Below, in pieces: positions 51,301-63,939 of a DNA stretch of 64,000 nucleotides (position 1 is its first letter; every line of letters begins with the position of its first letter). Both the position numbers and the translations under genes were made by a program. The stretch comes from Monarcha castaneiventris obscurior. Lineage: Eukaryota > Chordata > Aves > Passeriformes > Monarchidae. The stretch spans positions 21,175,001 to 21,239,000 of the forward strand of contig JAMPIT010000379.1 of assembly GCA_026261815.1 (NCBI GenBank). The letters are read 5' to 3'. The notes below the pieces were generated by a model that did not search any database, had not been told where the DNA came from, and saw only the letters and a program-made list of their open reading frames with translations.

Positions 51301-54300
51301 GAAAGATGCTTTAATGGAAAATGGAGTACTGTATTTCAGCTTTTTTAAGTATACATGTCCTCCTTGGACAAAATGCACCTCCTCAGATTAGAACTGCAAA
51401 AAAGTTTTCAGTTTTGCGGGGAAAAAAAATCCATTTAAAGTATTACATTCCATGCTGCACATTTTGAAACTTAACTCCTTATTTTTTCCCCCTTCAGGAA
51501 AAATATATCTTGCTCTTATTAATTGAATAAATGTGCAGAATTAGAAAAACAAAGCCAAAACCTTTATTAACTTATGGTTACAAAATTACTATGCCATTTA
51601 ATCCTTAATTGAAATATACAAATAGTAGGTTACGTTCAATTGTTTGGTATTTTGGGATAAGTGATTGGGGATTTTGATGTTAAGCTGTTCTTTTTAACTA
51701 TACCTATTTGCCTTCATATATTCATTATGGAAATGAATGTAAAATACTGCTCTGCAATTACTTTTCCATCCCCCTCTTTTTTCCTGTAAATATCTAATAT
51801 ATTAGTTGAAGGAATGACTGAAAAAATTTGCCTTTTGACAGTAAGTCTGTCAGCAAAAAAGCAGGCTCTGGAGAATATTCTCTTTCTCTGCAGAATATAC
51901 AGCCTGAACTGCAAAACAGCAGTGTCCCTCCACTTCAATCAGCACTCTCATCATTACCTAAAATTGAATTGTCTTTAAAGTAAAGGTGGGATTCAGCCCA
52001 CCAATTTAATTCATGTCTGGGAGTATAGGCAACCATCCACTGAAAAGTGTCCTGAAATATCCACCATTTTTTTCAACAGCTTATGAAAGTAACTTCCATC
52101 TGACTGATTTTCTAGCAGGGAAACTTTCCATCTCTCGATGCTTATTCTCTAAATCATCTAGTTACCCTCACCGAATTCCTTTTTAACGTCATATCAGTTT
52201 AGACTGATTCTCTTTTGCACTCAACAGGAACAATTTCTAATACTCTTTTCACATGACATGAGAAATGATTTTACAAATGCCTGGAATACCAGTTTCAACC
52301 ATTAGGTTGATATGTGCTTCCCAAAAAGAGTTTGATTGAAGGAATATTGCTTTTGTATTTAATATTTTTATTCAGGCCTGACAACAGAGAAGCAACTGGC
52401 AGTATAAATGGTGATAGAATTGTCAATTAAATTAAGATACATTATGCCTGGTTTGTCAACATTTATTATTTAAATATATCTTTGTACCTGTGGAAGGAAG
52501 AGGAGATATTAGCTAAGGCTGATTTACGTGCAAGACAAAAGTCTTGTTGAGAGGAAAATAACAAAAGGTATTTCTGCTCTGTTCTGCATTAACTCTCCTA
52601 AATATAACCCCACAGAAGTCAGTTATACCACTAGTGTTTGGAGCCACCTAAGTTAAAGCAGGATGTGGTCATTAGTTTATAAACAACATTTGTGGGCATT
52701 GCATACAAAATGCAAAAAGATTACACTGTTGCAATATGTTTTTAATATCAGGTATATAAAGACATCATAGCATCCATAAGTTTATTGCAAAGATGCAAAA
52801 GCGTTAACACTGTATGTGCCTGATTGGCACGTGCAACTGCTGACATGCATAGGAACTTTGACCATAGCTCTGAAAATAGGGTCATGGGGGAATCCTTTAT
52901 TCTTCAGGCAAACACAGTTTTAGAGATATGTATAGTGTTTAATGAAACCAAATAAGACAGCTTATAGAAGATTGTCCTTGTGATACTAAGTTATAAAAAG
53001 GAACCATTACTTTTGCTTAGTAGAAGCACCCTTTATTGATGAGTTTTCTTTGCCTCATTGTGAGACACACATAAAGCAGTGTCTTTTACTGTCTATGGCG
53101 TTAATGTCAGCATCATGCATGCAGCTCTATTGCTAATATTGTAGACATGCCCTGTGTTTGTGGGTAAGTAATCTGCCTGTTTACAGTGCCATTAGGAAAC
53201 TGCTGACTCCACCAGTTCACAGGCTCGTTTAAACCTTTCTCTGCTTCTGACCTGCTGAGTATTTGGTATTCAACACTGTCTGAGTGATTTCCTGCGGCCT
53301 CCATTACACAGGCTGTTGGGTTGCTATGGAATAACTCTCAAAAGGTTAAGAGCCTTGCAGTCACCTTGATCTCGGTGCCAGTGATTACCTGTGCTAATTT
53401 TCTGCTTGGTGTTTACTGCAGCACTGACCAAATCTTATGTCTGTCCCTTGACATGCAGAAGTAGGAACAATTATGGCTGTAGATGGAGAGAGGTACTGGT
53501 TGCTTTCACACTACAATCTCTTCAGCATATTACAGATGAAACATTATAATTCAACTTAAAATTTTCATATCCAGTGAGGGGCCAGCAGTCCTTATTCTGT
53601 CCTGTGAGCCAGAGCTGAGTTACTACAGAAAAGTATAGTCGTCCTTCAGCGTTACTCTTAACTGGTGCCTGTGAATTATTCTCCACCAGCTTCATGGTCT
53701 TCAACCTTGAAAAAGTGAATTTGTCCGGTCTTTATGCAAATTAAATTAATGTCAACTCCAGGTGAAAGGTTTCATGTGACACGGATTTCAAATTTAATAT
53801 TTTTTCTTCAAATTGTCTGCTATCTTCTACTTAAAAACACACATTGAATACTAAGTATGGGCTTACTGAAGCTATTAATCATTCAGCTAAATAAAACCAC
53901 TAGGAAGCTGTGAATACCTCTAAATAAAATAATAGCTTTGCTACCTGTTACTTCTTAGATCCATGCAGACTGGAGTGAAAGACAAAATAAGAGCTGTCAT
54001 ATGGTTTAGAAAAAATTTGCTAGCTTTGCATTAAGATACAGAAACATGATCGCTATACACAGTCTGTTATTATTTAATGATATTTTGCATCCTCTGCCAC
54101 ACACAGCTTATCTGCTGCTGGGTTCTAGTCTCTCAGGGCTGTTTAATTTAGTAAGTGTTTCACATGAAATGCATCTTAGGATTACTTTTCTCAAATAAAT
54201 TGCAAAAAGGGCCACAGTTGTCTGCAACTTTCATGATCTTCAATCACAGTATTGTGCAGGTAGACAGTACAACTTGCAACTGGGCACTTGCATGTGAAAG

Positions 54301-54429
54301 AGATGTGGCAGAGATGGAAATTGTGCCCTGACCTTCTTTGGTAGAATTCTTGACACATTCTTCAAGTTATACACTAAAAACCCCATTTTGCTCAATGTCC
54401 AAGAGCAGAAATTATCCACAAGTTCATTC

Positions 54430-54508
54430 CCTGTGAAGAAAAACTTCTTTAATATGTAGCTGATGTTTAAGGTCCTTTCCAACCTAAATCACGCTATCAT
54501 TCTGTAAT
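54430..54508 (+). mobile_element. CR1 LINE 3' remnant, internally deleted
   Basis: TGTGAAGAAAAACTTCTTTAATAT is followed almost directly by GATGTTTAAGGTCCTTTCCA and CTATCATTCTGTAAT. In intact CR1 these blocks are separated by about 150 bp, so an internal deletion is inferred. Confidence 0.75.
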
Positions 54509-55407
54509 CTCCCTTTATTTTAGATTTTGTGTAACTAGGCAGAGTTATAAACCCTTGTGACTTTTCCATGCAGAGCCTTTATTGGCTCATTGGTTTGTAG
54601 GTTTGGGTGGGGTTTTTTGGGTGTATGAGATAGATAAGACTTCTTTGTTATTTCTTCACCACGAAAGTAGAAAATTGCTAATGGAATGCAAAACCAGGAA
54701 GATCAGTCTGAGATTGACTTTGCTATTGACAGCTCAAAAATAGTTTTCTCATGGACCTGTGCAATTTCGCATGTGTTTGTTTCCCTTGATGGTGTCTGTT
54801 CTTTCCCAGATTGGTCTGAACCTGAGAGGAATGCATCCCTGTAACACTTATTTAGTGTTTATTTTCTTAACTTTTTACTTTGTCTCTTTTCGATGAAAAT
54901 AATGTGGTGGACTCAAGGACCAGCAAGCAGTCCAAGCCTTTTCATGTTTCTCTAAATCAAAGTAACTGTCTTAGCTCACCTTCTCACTCATTTCCCACTC
55001 TTTCATGTATTTAACTGTCTTCCTACACCACTGATGATGCTATGTTACACCAGAAAAGAAGAGGGTGTCAGTTTTGGAATGCTAACTTCATTTGATCACT
55101 CAGAGAATTACACTATAATGATCCTCTAATTACAGAGCTGTCTCACTGTGTTAAAACCTTTCTGTATGTGCTGTCAACTGTTTACACTGTTCTGCATGCC
55201 CCAGACTTCACATTTCCAAATACACAGTGATAGCTGACAACAGCATTGACAAACATAATTTACATTGTATGGTTGTATAAAATAAGTGGAAGGACTTTGA
55301 AGAAGGGGTTGAAATTTGAGACTAAGACAATATTACCACAGAAGTTTTAATCAGTGTATATTTTCCTATAAACCAGTTCATTCTTGTTTTTCTGTGTTTT
55401 TCCACAG

Positions 55408-55455
55408 TGGTTATGTCTTTGATTATGATTACTACAGAGATGATTTCTACAATCG
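55408..55455 (+). CDS. RALYL: RALYL internal exon: GYVFDYDYYRDDFYN segment
   Basis: This 48 nt exon lies between TTTTTCCACAG and GTAAGTG. It completes a glycine codon, reads GYVFDYDYYRDDFYN and gives CG to an arginine codon. This tyrosine/aspartate-rich motif is shared by hnRNP C, RALY and RALYL and lies in the linker between the RRM and the basic/coiled-coil region. It is a multiple of three and flanked by introns of the same phase as the 33 nt exon, so either or both could be skipped without a frameshift. The near-invariance of the motif in the family makes the assignment secure. Confidence 0.97.
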
Positions 55456-57646
55456 GTAAGTGTGCCTATATTTTTGTACATCCTACATAATTTCTAATTT
55501 GTTTGTAATATAATCCCATCATTTGGTTAAACAGGTCAGTTCTGATTTTATGTATTATTCATTGCATTATTTCTATTGTGTATCAAAATACTATTTGAAT
55601 ATGTCACAGAGAAGATTACCACCACCAAATGTATGCTTACTAAACAGGTCTTGTGATTTTATCCTTCTCTAAGAGCTTTTGGGGCATTGGCAAGATCAGA
55701 ACTATAAATTTAGGAGGGTGACTGAAAGAAAAGGCATAGTTGTATGCCTTAGTGTATTAGTGTATTAGTGATTATTGGGGCAAAGGATTGCTTTGGAACT
55801 GAGCATTTCTCTTTATCATTTCTCATATTACAAGCACAAGGAAAACAGGGACGGTACTTCAAAACTGTAAATGGAAGCATTGTTTTTTAAAAGAAAGCAT
55901 ATTATTGGAATATATAGAGCTTGATAAAAAAAAATACCAAGCCCAAAAGCTTTGCATAATTTCATAAACAAAAGTAGGAATAAATAGACAAGAGGAAGAA
56001 GAAGAGAAACCCAGATATCCAGATAAAAGAGATCCGGAATCACTTAGATAACAGTTCTTTTATACATTTCGAGAAAAGGAAGCATAGTTTCATATTTCAC
56101 TATATTATGTGAACACAAACTGTTGTAAGCTAGAAAAAAATCACCTTTGGAGTAATAATCACATACTGAACTTTTTCATGACAGTTTACAGCTCTTCAGA
56201 AACATTTTTATCCAGTAACTTCAAAAAGGAGTTTGTGACCAACCTGCAGTTCATCTAATCTGATAAATGATGAGTGACAATAAACACTAATATTTATGTT
56301 AAAAGTAGAAAAAAATGGTTTTGTTTTCATCTTCAAACACAATTCTTTACTTATGCTCACAATTGCTAGAAACTGCTCATTTGTGGGAATATTTGAGGCC
56401 ATGGAGTTCACAGTCAGTGAGTGTGACAGGACCTCTGTGACCCATTTTGTAGACAGCTATGGAAAAGGAGGGAGATGGTTACATTGTCTGTAGGATTAGA
56501 GTACAGACAGAACTGTGGTTTGATTTAAGCACTAGGTATGTACTTACCAGAAAATGGGTCAGAAGATTTGACTCTATTTCCTGTTCAGCATACTGTTAGG
56601 TACTGTGGTGAGTGAATCACTGTTTCTTGTGTGTCTGTTTTCAAATGTGTATCTGCCCAGCTGGGTGACAGTACTCACAACTGAGTAAATTAAACATGCA
56701 GTTATAAATTTCCATAATTACTAGTTGCAAGTAAATCTGAGAACATTTTATGAGGATGTTGCTTATCCCTCTGCTTCAGACTCTGAACTGAAAATCTCCA
56801 TTTTCTGAACTTTCTTCTCCTGACCTATCATACCCGGAACCCATAGCTTTTATGTTCTAAATATAACTGTGGCTTTGATTACCTTTTCTACTGCTTTTAT
56901 TTCCCTCTACACTTGTTAGTTACTTGCTATTGATAACTGTATTTTTAGGATTGGGCTATTCTGTTTGGGAACAATACCTCCTTTTTGTTGTAGTTTCTTT
57001 TATTGACTGTAGTGGTAAAAGTGAATATCTGCCTGCTACACTGGTTTTGCTTTGAACAATATATATATTTTTTTTTAATTTATTAAGCATGGTTGGGTAT
57101 TTTAGTGTTTCTACACTGATTAATTCTTCAATAATGAGCACATATGCAAAGACTTGTTATTTCACAAACTGTAGGATATTTCTTTATGGTGATGGTTGTC
57201 TTCAGGAAAGTTCTCTTTTGTATTTTACTTTTACATCTTTAAGGATAGCAGATAGAAAACTAGAATTTAAGCCATGCATGTAATAAAGGAGCTGAAATGT
57301 CACAACAAAATGTACTGCTGTTGGCTGTGAGCAATGAAATTATGTGGACCTGTGAAAAGCAAGTTATGGATTTTCCATATGGCAAACTGCAGAGTCCCGT
57401 AATACATCCTTCATTTAAATGACACACAAAAAACCTGAGCTGGTCTGTGCACCGGTGTGTGACTGAAATCTGAATAAGGCACTTAATGTGCATAGGTCCT
57501 TGAAATCTAATTTGACTTGATATAAAGTGATTACGGTTTCAAAGGGTAATTTTCTCAAAGATAACATGCAAATTTAGTTGACAGAGCTTCCATGACATAA
57601 AATCACAGAGGGTTTTATGGAGTCCAGCTGACTTAATTTTTTCTAG
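55456..57646 (+). other. RALYL: RALYL intron, 2,191 bp
   Basis: It starts GTAAGTGTG and ends ACTTAATTTTTTCTAG. It is AT-rich, and no repeat family or gene was recognised in it. The short open frames at 55828-56043, 56208-56411 and 56296-56493 have no supporting features. Confidence 0.93.
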
Positions 57647-57810
57647 GTTGTTTGACTACCATGGCCGTGTCCCCCCACCGCCCCGTGCAGTGATTCCACT
57701 CAAACGTCCTCGTGTGGCTGTGACAACAACTCGTAGAGGCAAAGGGGTTTTCTCCATGAAGGGAGCATCACGATCCACTTCAAGTGGGGCTTCTTCCTCA
57801 GGATCCAAAT
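57647..57810 (+). CDS. RALYL: RALYL internal exon: proline patch, basic region, Ser-rich linker
   Basis: This 164 nt exon follows TTTTTTCTAG and precedes GTGAGTTG. It completes an arginine codon and encodes 54 codons: [20 protein letters not shown], then [19 protein letters not shown], then a serine-rich [15 protein letters not shown], leaving one base (T) for the next codon. The proline patch and the RPRV...TTRRGKG basic stretch are those of RALYL. In hnRNP C the equivalent basic region precedes the leucine-zipper-like coiled coil and contributes to RNA binding (established for hnRNP C, inferred here). The serine/glycine tail is the most variable part and appears slightly longer than the mammalian form I recall. 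The coiled-coil exon that should follow is not in the remaining 6.2 kb. Confidence 0.97.
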
Positions 57811-59089
57811 GTGAGTTGCTCATACCAATTGAATATTATTGAAACAATTACCCTAGAAATGTCTGCAAACAGAAATCTTCCACTGTATCGCCCTATTCCA
57901 GTCATTTCCTACCCTCAGAATCTAGCTTGGAAAACTGGCTTGATTACCAAAGCTTCCAGGCCTTTCCTGCAAGTCAAGGAGCACACTCATAACATTTTTG
58001 AAGGAAATTCTTTCAACATTTTACCTGCTCCCTTGGCTTCAGAAAAAGCCTGTTTAAAATCTCCTCTCAACCTGACTGCTCATACATCATGAGATCTTGT
58101 GAATAGCTGGTAATAAAACAAAGATAATAATCCTGTTATAGACAGACAGAGGCACATTGATTTCTGTGGAGACTTGAGGGTTGTATGTAAGCTGGTGGGG
58201 GTGGACTCGGGGGGCCACGGGAGGTTGGGTTATGTGTACTTTTTTTTACCAGATTCCTGTGAGTGTAGAAAGAGGCACAGTGTCTTTCTCTGTTTGAAAG
58301 GAAGTTCAAAACAGGATTGGCAACTTGGGGTCATTTAACCCTTCTTTAGTGAGTTGTCCTTAGAAAAGCTGATGAAAAATAGGCATTCCCTCCTCCAAGC
58401 TCACCAAGCTCCCCACTCCATAGAATGTCCTGGGAACTTCATCTTCCTCTTCATGCATCTTTCAGCACCCACCCGCCTTCCCCTGCCCCTTATGTGGAGT
58501 GATACTGTCCTTGGAAGCGTCACTGGAAGAGGAAGAGAAAGATCAGGTAGGGATCAGATATTAGAAAGAATGAAGGAACTTCAACAAGTCTTTTGCAGTA
58601 GTAGAGTGGTCAGCAAAACATCATGCTGTCTTACATACAACCGTGAAATAAGTGAGTCCATCAACAGTACATCTTACTGCCAGAGGAGTTAATTATGGCA
58701 TCGACAGGACCCAATCATATACTCTGTTTGAATAACATATTCAAATCTCACATGCTAGTGTCTAATAAGAAGATGGACCTCTAGTGAGCCCACTAGAATC
58801 CATTCTTGATCCTGTTGTATGACCTGATGATATCAGAGACCTTGAAGGAAAGCATGAAATAAACATGTAAATGCATATGACTGAAAAAATGGACACGTGG
58901 TAAACACAGCTAAAGATAATGCTGTACGCTCAGGAACAAGGAGCTCAAGACATTCCTTGGAGAGGATGATGTTCTGACAATGAGAGGCTCTGTTGCCCGT
59001 ACAGTTAAATCACTCACAAGTCTCCAGGGAATTAATGGGTGGGATGTCCATTACCACTAACAGAAGCTTTGATGCCTAACACACAGGAA

Positions 59090-59109
59090 GATATCTAAAT
59101 TTAGATATC
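59090..59109. repeat. 20 bp perfect palindrome
   Basis: GATATCTAAATTTAGATATC reads identically on both strands. It is AT-rich and could arise by chance or be a cruciform-prone site. No associated element is seen. Confidence 0.93.
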
Positions 59110-62100
59110 ATATTATGAAGCTCACTCAGACCCTAAGAGTAGCAGCTGGAAGTAGCAATGCTTCCTGTGTTCTCTGGGGGATGGCCATGAGTCTAGACAT
59201 TTTCATACACACCTTGAAGTAACCCCTTCTTCAATACTTTAAGTAATAAATTATGTTTTCTTCTATTATTTTAAAAGAAAGTATGCAGCTCAAGATCTTT
59301 ACTTTGTAAAACTTAGAACTTAAATTACTTTGTTAGTCCTTTTCAGTCCTTGAATCTTTGAGTTTTCAAAAAGTGAATCAAAGCTTTAGTTAGATCTTAT
59401 TTGTTCATCATTTACCGTTGTCTTAGCTATATGAATATTTGTAGTGTCAGTGCATTCAAATCACTAATTGTCCTAAAGTATGCTCTACTAAGGATGGGCT
59501 TTTTCGGCTCACTTTGCCATGAAAAAAGAGATCATTTTCAGATAAGTTTTTTTGTATATTTTTCTCGTTGTCCAGAGCAAGAATAACTATAAAGTTCTTC
59601 TAGAGAGCTGAGGATCTTAGTGTTAGTATCCCAACAGATGTCCAGAAAAGCTCCCATCCAGAAATCTGAATTTCCATCGTAGTAAATGAGACAGAGAATA
59701 TTACATTAACATATAGATATTTGTTCCTCAGAACTCCTGAAAAATTTGCTTTATTTCTTTTGCATTTCAAAAAATATTTTGTAGTACTATGTCAGGACTT
59801 AAATAATGGATAGCATAGATTATAGGATTCAGCCCTTGTTACAGTATGGACAGGCACTTGCTATAAGATTTCCAAAACACTGCCTGCATGATATGGCAAA
59901 TATTGCAGAACCTCTAAATTATTTAATGGACGTGCAATCAGGAGTGTCCGGATCCAAACAGACAGTGTTATGCCCCAGTGAAAATATCCTGATCTGTGTA
60001 TTCAGGTGTGATCTGAATTCTAAAAGTGCCAGTCTTAGAGCTCCAGGTGACAAGATCATCCTTGGATCCGGCTCTTTAACTGAAAGGGGAGCTGCAAGAT
60101 GCATCACTAAAAACATGGGCTGACATTTTGACCTTTGTTAGGTTTCTAACCTCAATTCATTGCAATGACAATTGGAACACAAATGCAGAGACTTTTTATT
60201 ATGATGAGATAAATTGCACAAAATATTCTTTCTGCATGCAGCACACCTTTAAAAGGAGTCAGACACACAGTATACAGATTTTCATGCCTAATTTTCCCAC
60301 AAAATTACTTCCCTTTTTGTCAATTCCAGTCAAACCATCATAAATGTAGAAACGTGATTTTGTTGACTTGGACAGGAATGTAATCAGCTTATTGTAAGAC
60401 CTTTATCAGAGAAATAGTGGAGCCATTCCCTTAGAGGCTTCAACTTGGAAAGTAGAGAATGCATGTTTTGCAGCTTCCTTTGCCACTTTCTTGGGAAAGC
60501 TGGTTATACTGAATTGTGCAAGGATGCAATTTAATATTTTGTAGCCCCTTACTCTACATTTGTAATCTGTACGCCTTGACCTAATGCACTGTTGCTTCTA
60601 ATAGTAATTTATTGCTAGTTAAATAGAGGATTTCTTCAATAAGGAGAAACATGGTTCATGGGAAGGAAACTGTTTTGAGTTTTAATGAAATGTAAGACTT
60701 CACAAAACAGCTTAATTGCAAGTTTGGAATTAAAAGTGTCAAAATGGTATTGCCTATGCTTGAAAGATTCCACCTCCATATAGCAAAACTCTCATGAGGT
60801 TGCTTCCCCTAAGAGATTTTTCAGATACAAGTAGAAATCTTATAACAGTTCACACTCAGACTGGATCCAGAAAATGAACCCATACATGTCATATTAAGGG
60901 TCAGAACACGGAAGATCCCCTAAGTGAAATCACCAGAATCAAAAGGACTCTCTTCTGAAAAACAGCAATCCAAAGGCAAAAGTTTATTGTTGAGCAAAGG
61001 TGTTACAAAAAACATAGTACCAAAAATGCCTTAAGCCTTGGTCAATGATAAGCACATCTGCAAAGATAATATCTGCCAGCACAGTAAACTCCTGTTTGAC
61101 CAAAAAGTGACAATATGTGTTTTATATTTGCTTCCAAAACACAAAATACATTAGGAAGATTTGACTTCTTTCCTAAATCCATAATTTTTCCCGGATCAGT
61201 TATCAATATTTTGTTTTCTTTTTAACTCCAAAGACTAGAAAAACATAAATCAGCATTTCCAAATTACCAGAAGTAACTCACAAAATTAAACATGTTGATG
61301 GGTAAATCACACATAGTAATTCTTCATATTAATGGCATGTTAATGGTATGAAGCAGTACATTCAAATTGCTATCTAGAAGTGGGAAAAGCTCACTTTCTC
61401 TGACAATGCAGAAATTGAAGGTCTCGGAGTATGCACTTTCATTTTACATTTCTGAAATCAGGAGGAAAATATTAATCAAATCTTTTATACTCTGTGTGCT
61501 TGGAATTAAGGCGTAGACACTTAAGACATTAAAATATGTATTGAATTATGTCTTTAAATGAATTCATGTTAACTCATAGAGTTTATACTTGGCTTCATCA
61601 GCTGATCCATTTTTCAGTGATATCTAAAGTAATAAAATATGATAAAATATTTTATATTAAACATGGAGGGCTTAGATAAAAATGTATGACATTTCTTTCC
61701 AAAGAAGTCTGAATCATGCTTTGTGGATGAATCAATTTGCAGTTACTGCAAAAAATATTTCAAAATATAGCTGTAGTTCAAGGGTAGGCCTTTTCTTTTT
61801 AAAAATGTCACTGACCCTAATTTTATATCTCTTGTTATGCGCTGGATGTGGCTTGTCTCCTTTGGTGTTAGATGCTTCAGTGAAAGATTTGTTCTGGAAG
61901 GCCACAAAGGGCTGGAAAGGGTCACTGAATCAAATTCCTTACTCTTGCAAGTAGCATCATCCTCTAATCCTTTCAGACACATTTTAAAGATAGTTAGGGT
62001 TTGTTTTTTTTCTGTCTCTGTTTCTTCTAATTTCCAGCTTAGTTTGTTTCTCATTTGTTCATATTATTTTTATTTTTTTTTGGTGTCAACACTGTCTTAG

Positions 62101-63010
62101 CATTAAACTATTATTTCTTTTCGCCTTTTTTTGTCTTCAGCAAACAAGCAAAACACTTCTGTCACTCTATAGGCTTTACATTTTTATGGTCATCTTCACA
62201 GCTGTTCTCCACATGTTCCTGCTAGAATTCAGTGGTTCAACCTACACTCCCCACCTCCTCATACAAGGACATTATACTTTTCCGTCTTTAGCAATACATC
62301 ATTTGACACATCCTAGCACTGCGTTTTCCTTCTTGTGGCTGCATATAGTGATGCAGCTTGATAGACTACTATTATCAACCCAAGGATAATTCCATCACTG
62401 TCTTTTTCTGCTTATGAGCCTTGGCGCTGAGAGTAGTTCTGCTGTTAAGTGTAGAATTTTTTTTCAGTGCAATTGCATGTCAACATTTTTTCTAATGCAA
62501 CATTCCTTAAAATCACCTGACCTCTTCTTCCATTCAAGTTTACTCTAAATAAATGATATCTTTCAATTTCATATCATCAGCAAATTTCACCTGTTTATTT
62601 ACATTTTTGCATCAGAGTTGTTCAAGATATTTAGCCATTTTGGTGCCAGTGCTTGAGAAATTTCATTAGTAATTTCTCTCCCTTTCAATATGTGCGTTTC
62701 TGTCACCTGCTGGCATTTGTTTATCTGCTAATTGGGAAAAAATTACCAAACAGTAAGTTACCTTATTTTCCTATTCTATTGTTCAAAAGCAGATGAACAG
62801 ATATTTTGGACATATGCAGCTCTGGTGTCATGTTTACCAACAGATTTATTTCTTGCCTAAGAAGATTTTTTAAAAATTCATGTTGTTTTAAAGGAGAATT
62901 TATATACTCAAAGCAGGACACCTGGAGCACAGAATTTATAATCTTTACATTTTATCTTTGTCATAACACTGCTTAAAAAGCCTGAAGTGCTTCCCGAGTG
63001 CTATCCTACT

Positions 63011-63306
63011 GAATCACAGACTCACAGAATGGTTGAGTTTGGAAGGGACGTCTGGAGCTCCTCTGGTGCAAGTTCCCTGAAAAGCAAGTTCCCCAGAACT
63101 GTGTCTGACCACATCCACGGGAAAAAAAAAAAAAATCCTGTGTTAAGACGAAATTTCACATGCTTTAATTTATGCCAAAGGTCTTTGGTGTGTCAGGGGG
63201 GTCTACTGAGAAGAGTCTGGCTTTGTTTTCTTCATTCCCTTTTGTACTGAGGGCCCAGAGGTGGACACAGTACTCCAGATGTGGCCTTACAAGTGCTAGA
63301 TAGAGT
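63011..63306 (-). mobile_element. CR1 LINE, antisense, interrupted by an LTR
   Basis: The left end has GAATCACAGACTCACAGAATGG and TTTGGAAGGGACGTCTGGAG, the reverse complement of a CR1 tail. Further right come GAGAAGAGTCTGGCTTTG and GACACAGTACTCCAGATGTGG, reverse complements of the reverse-transcriptase C-terminal region. Sequence stops at TGCTAGATAGAG, where an LTR begins. CR1-like sequence (CTGGCTCATGCTCAACTT) resumes at about 63942, after the LTR. An A-rich insertion and deletions break the middle. Confidence 0.85.
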
Positions 63307-63308
63307 GG

Positions 63309-63684
63309 TGTGCTGGGTTGGGCTGGGGTAGAGTCAATTTTCTTCACAATAGCTGCTATGAGGCTGTGTTGTGAATTTGTGGTGGAAACAGTGCTGATGA
63401 CACGGGGATGTTTCAGTTACTGCTGAGCTTACACAAGGTCCTTCTTTGCTTCACCCCACCCCACCAATGCGCAGGCTGGGGGGACACAAGGAACTGGGAC
63501 ACACCTGGGGCAGCTGGCCCCAGATGGCCAAAGGGTGTGTTCCAGACTATGGTATCGTGTTCAACAATAAATTATGGGGAAGGTTGGCCAGGGCTTGCTA
63601 AGGGTGTCTGTCAGTTGGTGTTTTCATTTGCATCACTTCTACTTCTTGGAATTTATTTCTTTCTCTGTTATTTTCCTTTTCATT

Positions 63685-63729
<45 letters not shown>

Positions 63730-63743
63730 GTATTGTATTTCAA

Positions 63744-63778
<35 letters not shown>

Positions 63779-63931
63779 TGTACTGTATTTCAATTAATAC
63801 ACTGTTCTTATCTCAACCTACGAGTTTTCTCACTTTTACCCTCCTTATTTTCTTTCCCCCATCCTTCCGGGTGTTGGAGGGAAGTGAGCAACTGTGTGGT
63901 GCTTAGTTGCTGGATGAAGTTAACTGTGACA
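63309..63931 (+). mobile_element. Solo LTR, ERVL-like avian family, with internal microsatellite
   Basis: It begins TGTGCTGGGTTGGGCTGGGG followed by TAGAGTCAATTTTCTTCACA and ends GTGCTTAGTTGCTGGATGAAG then CTGTGACA. The segment CTGTTCTTATCTCAACC at about 63803 is the U5-proximal block of this family, normally preceded by a poly(A) signal that is degraded here (AATTAATACA). There is no attached coding region. The flanks GAGTGG and AGAAAA do not match as a target-site duplication. The open frames at 63408-63797 and 63574-63906 are artefacts of the ATC repeats. Confidence 0.85.
63685..63778 (+). repeat. Duplicated (ATC)n microsatellite inside the LTR
   Basis: Two ATC arrays, 63685-63729 (about 15 units) and 63746-63778 (about 11 units), are each followed by GTA(T/C)TGTATTTCAATT. 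The repeated downstream block shows that array plus flank was duplicated as a unit. Confidence 0.95.
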
Positions 63932-63939
63932 AGAAAAAG

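Larger units (their letters stand above)
37693..55407 (+). other. RALYL: RALYL intron, 17,715 bp
   Basis: It begins GTAAGTAG and ends with a long pyrimidine tract, TCTGTGTTTTTCCACAG. Its contents are AT-rich intron with three CR1 fragments, a perfect 45 bp duplication and an enhancer-like block near 41100. The stretches 38910-41030, 41310-46500, 47150-48250, 48370-54430 and 54510-55400 show no supported gene or RNA gene. The longest open frames in them are short, AT-rich and unrelated to known families. Confidence 0.93.

Noticed and set aside
63408..63906. Open frames with poly-His, poly-Ile and poly-Ser runs
   Set aside because: These are the three translations of an ATC microsatellite inside an LTR.
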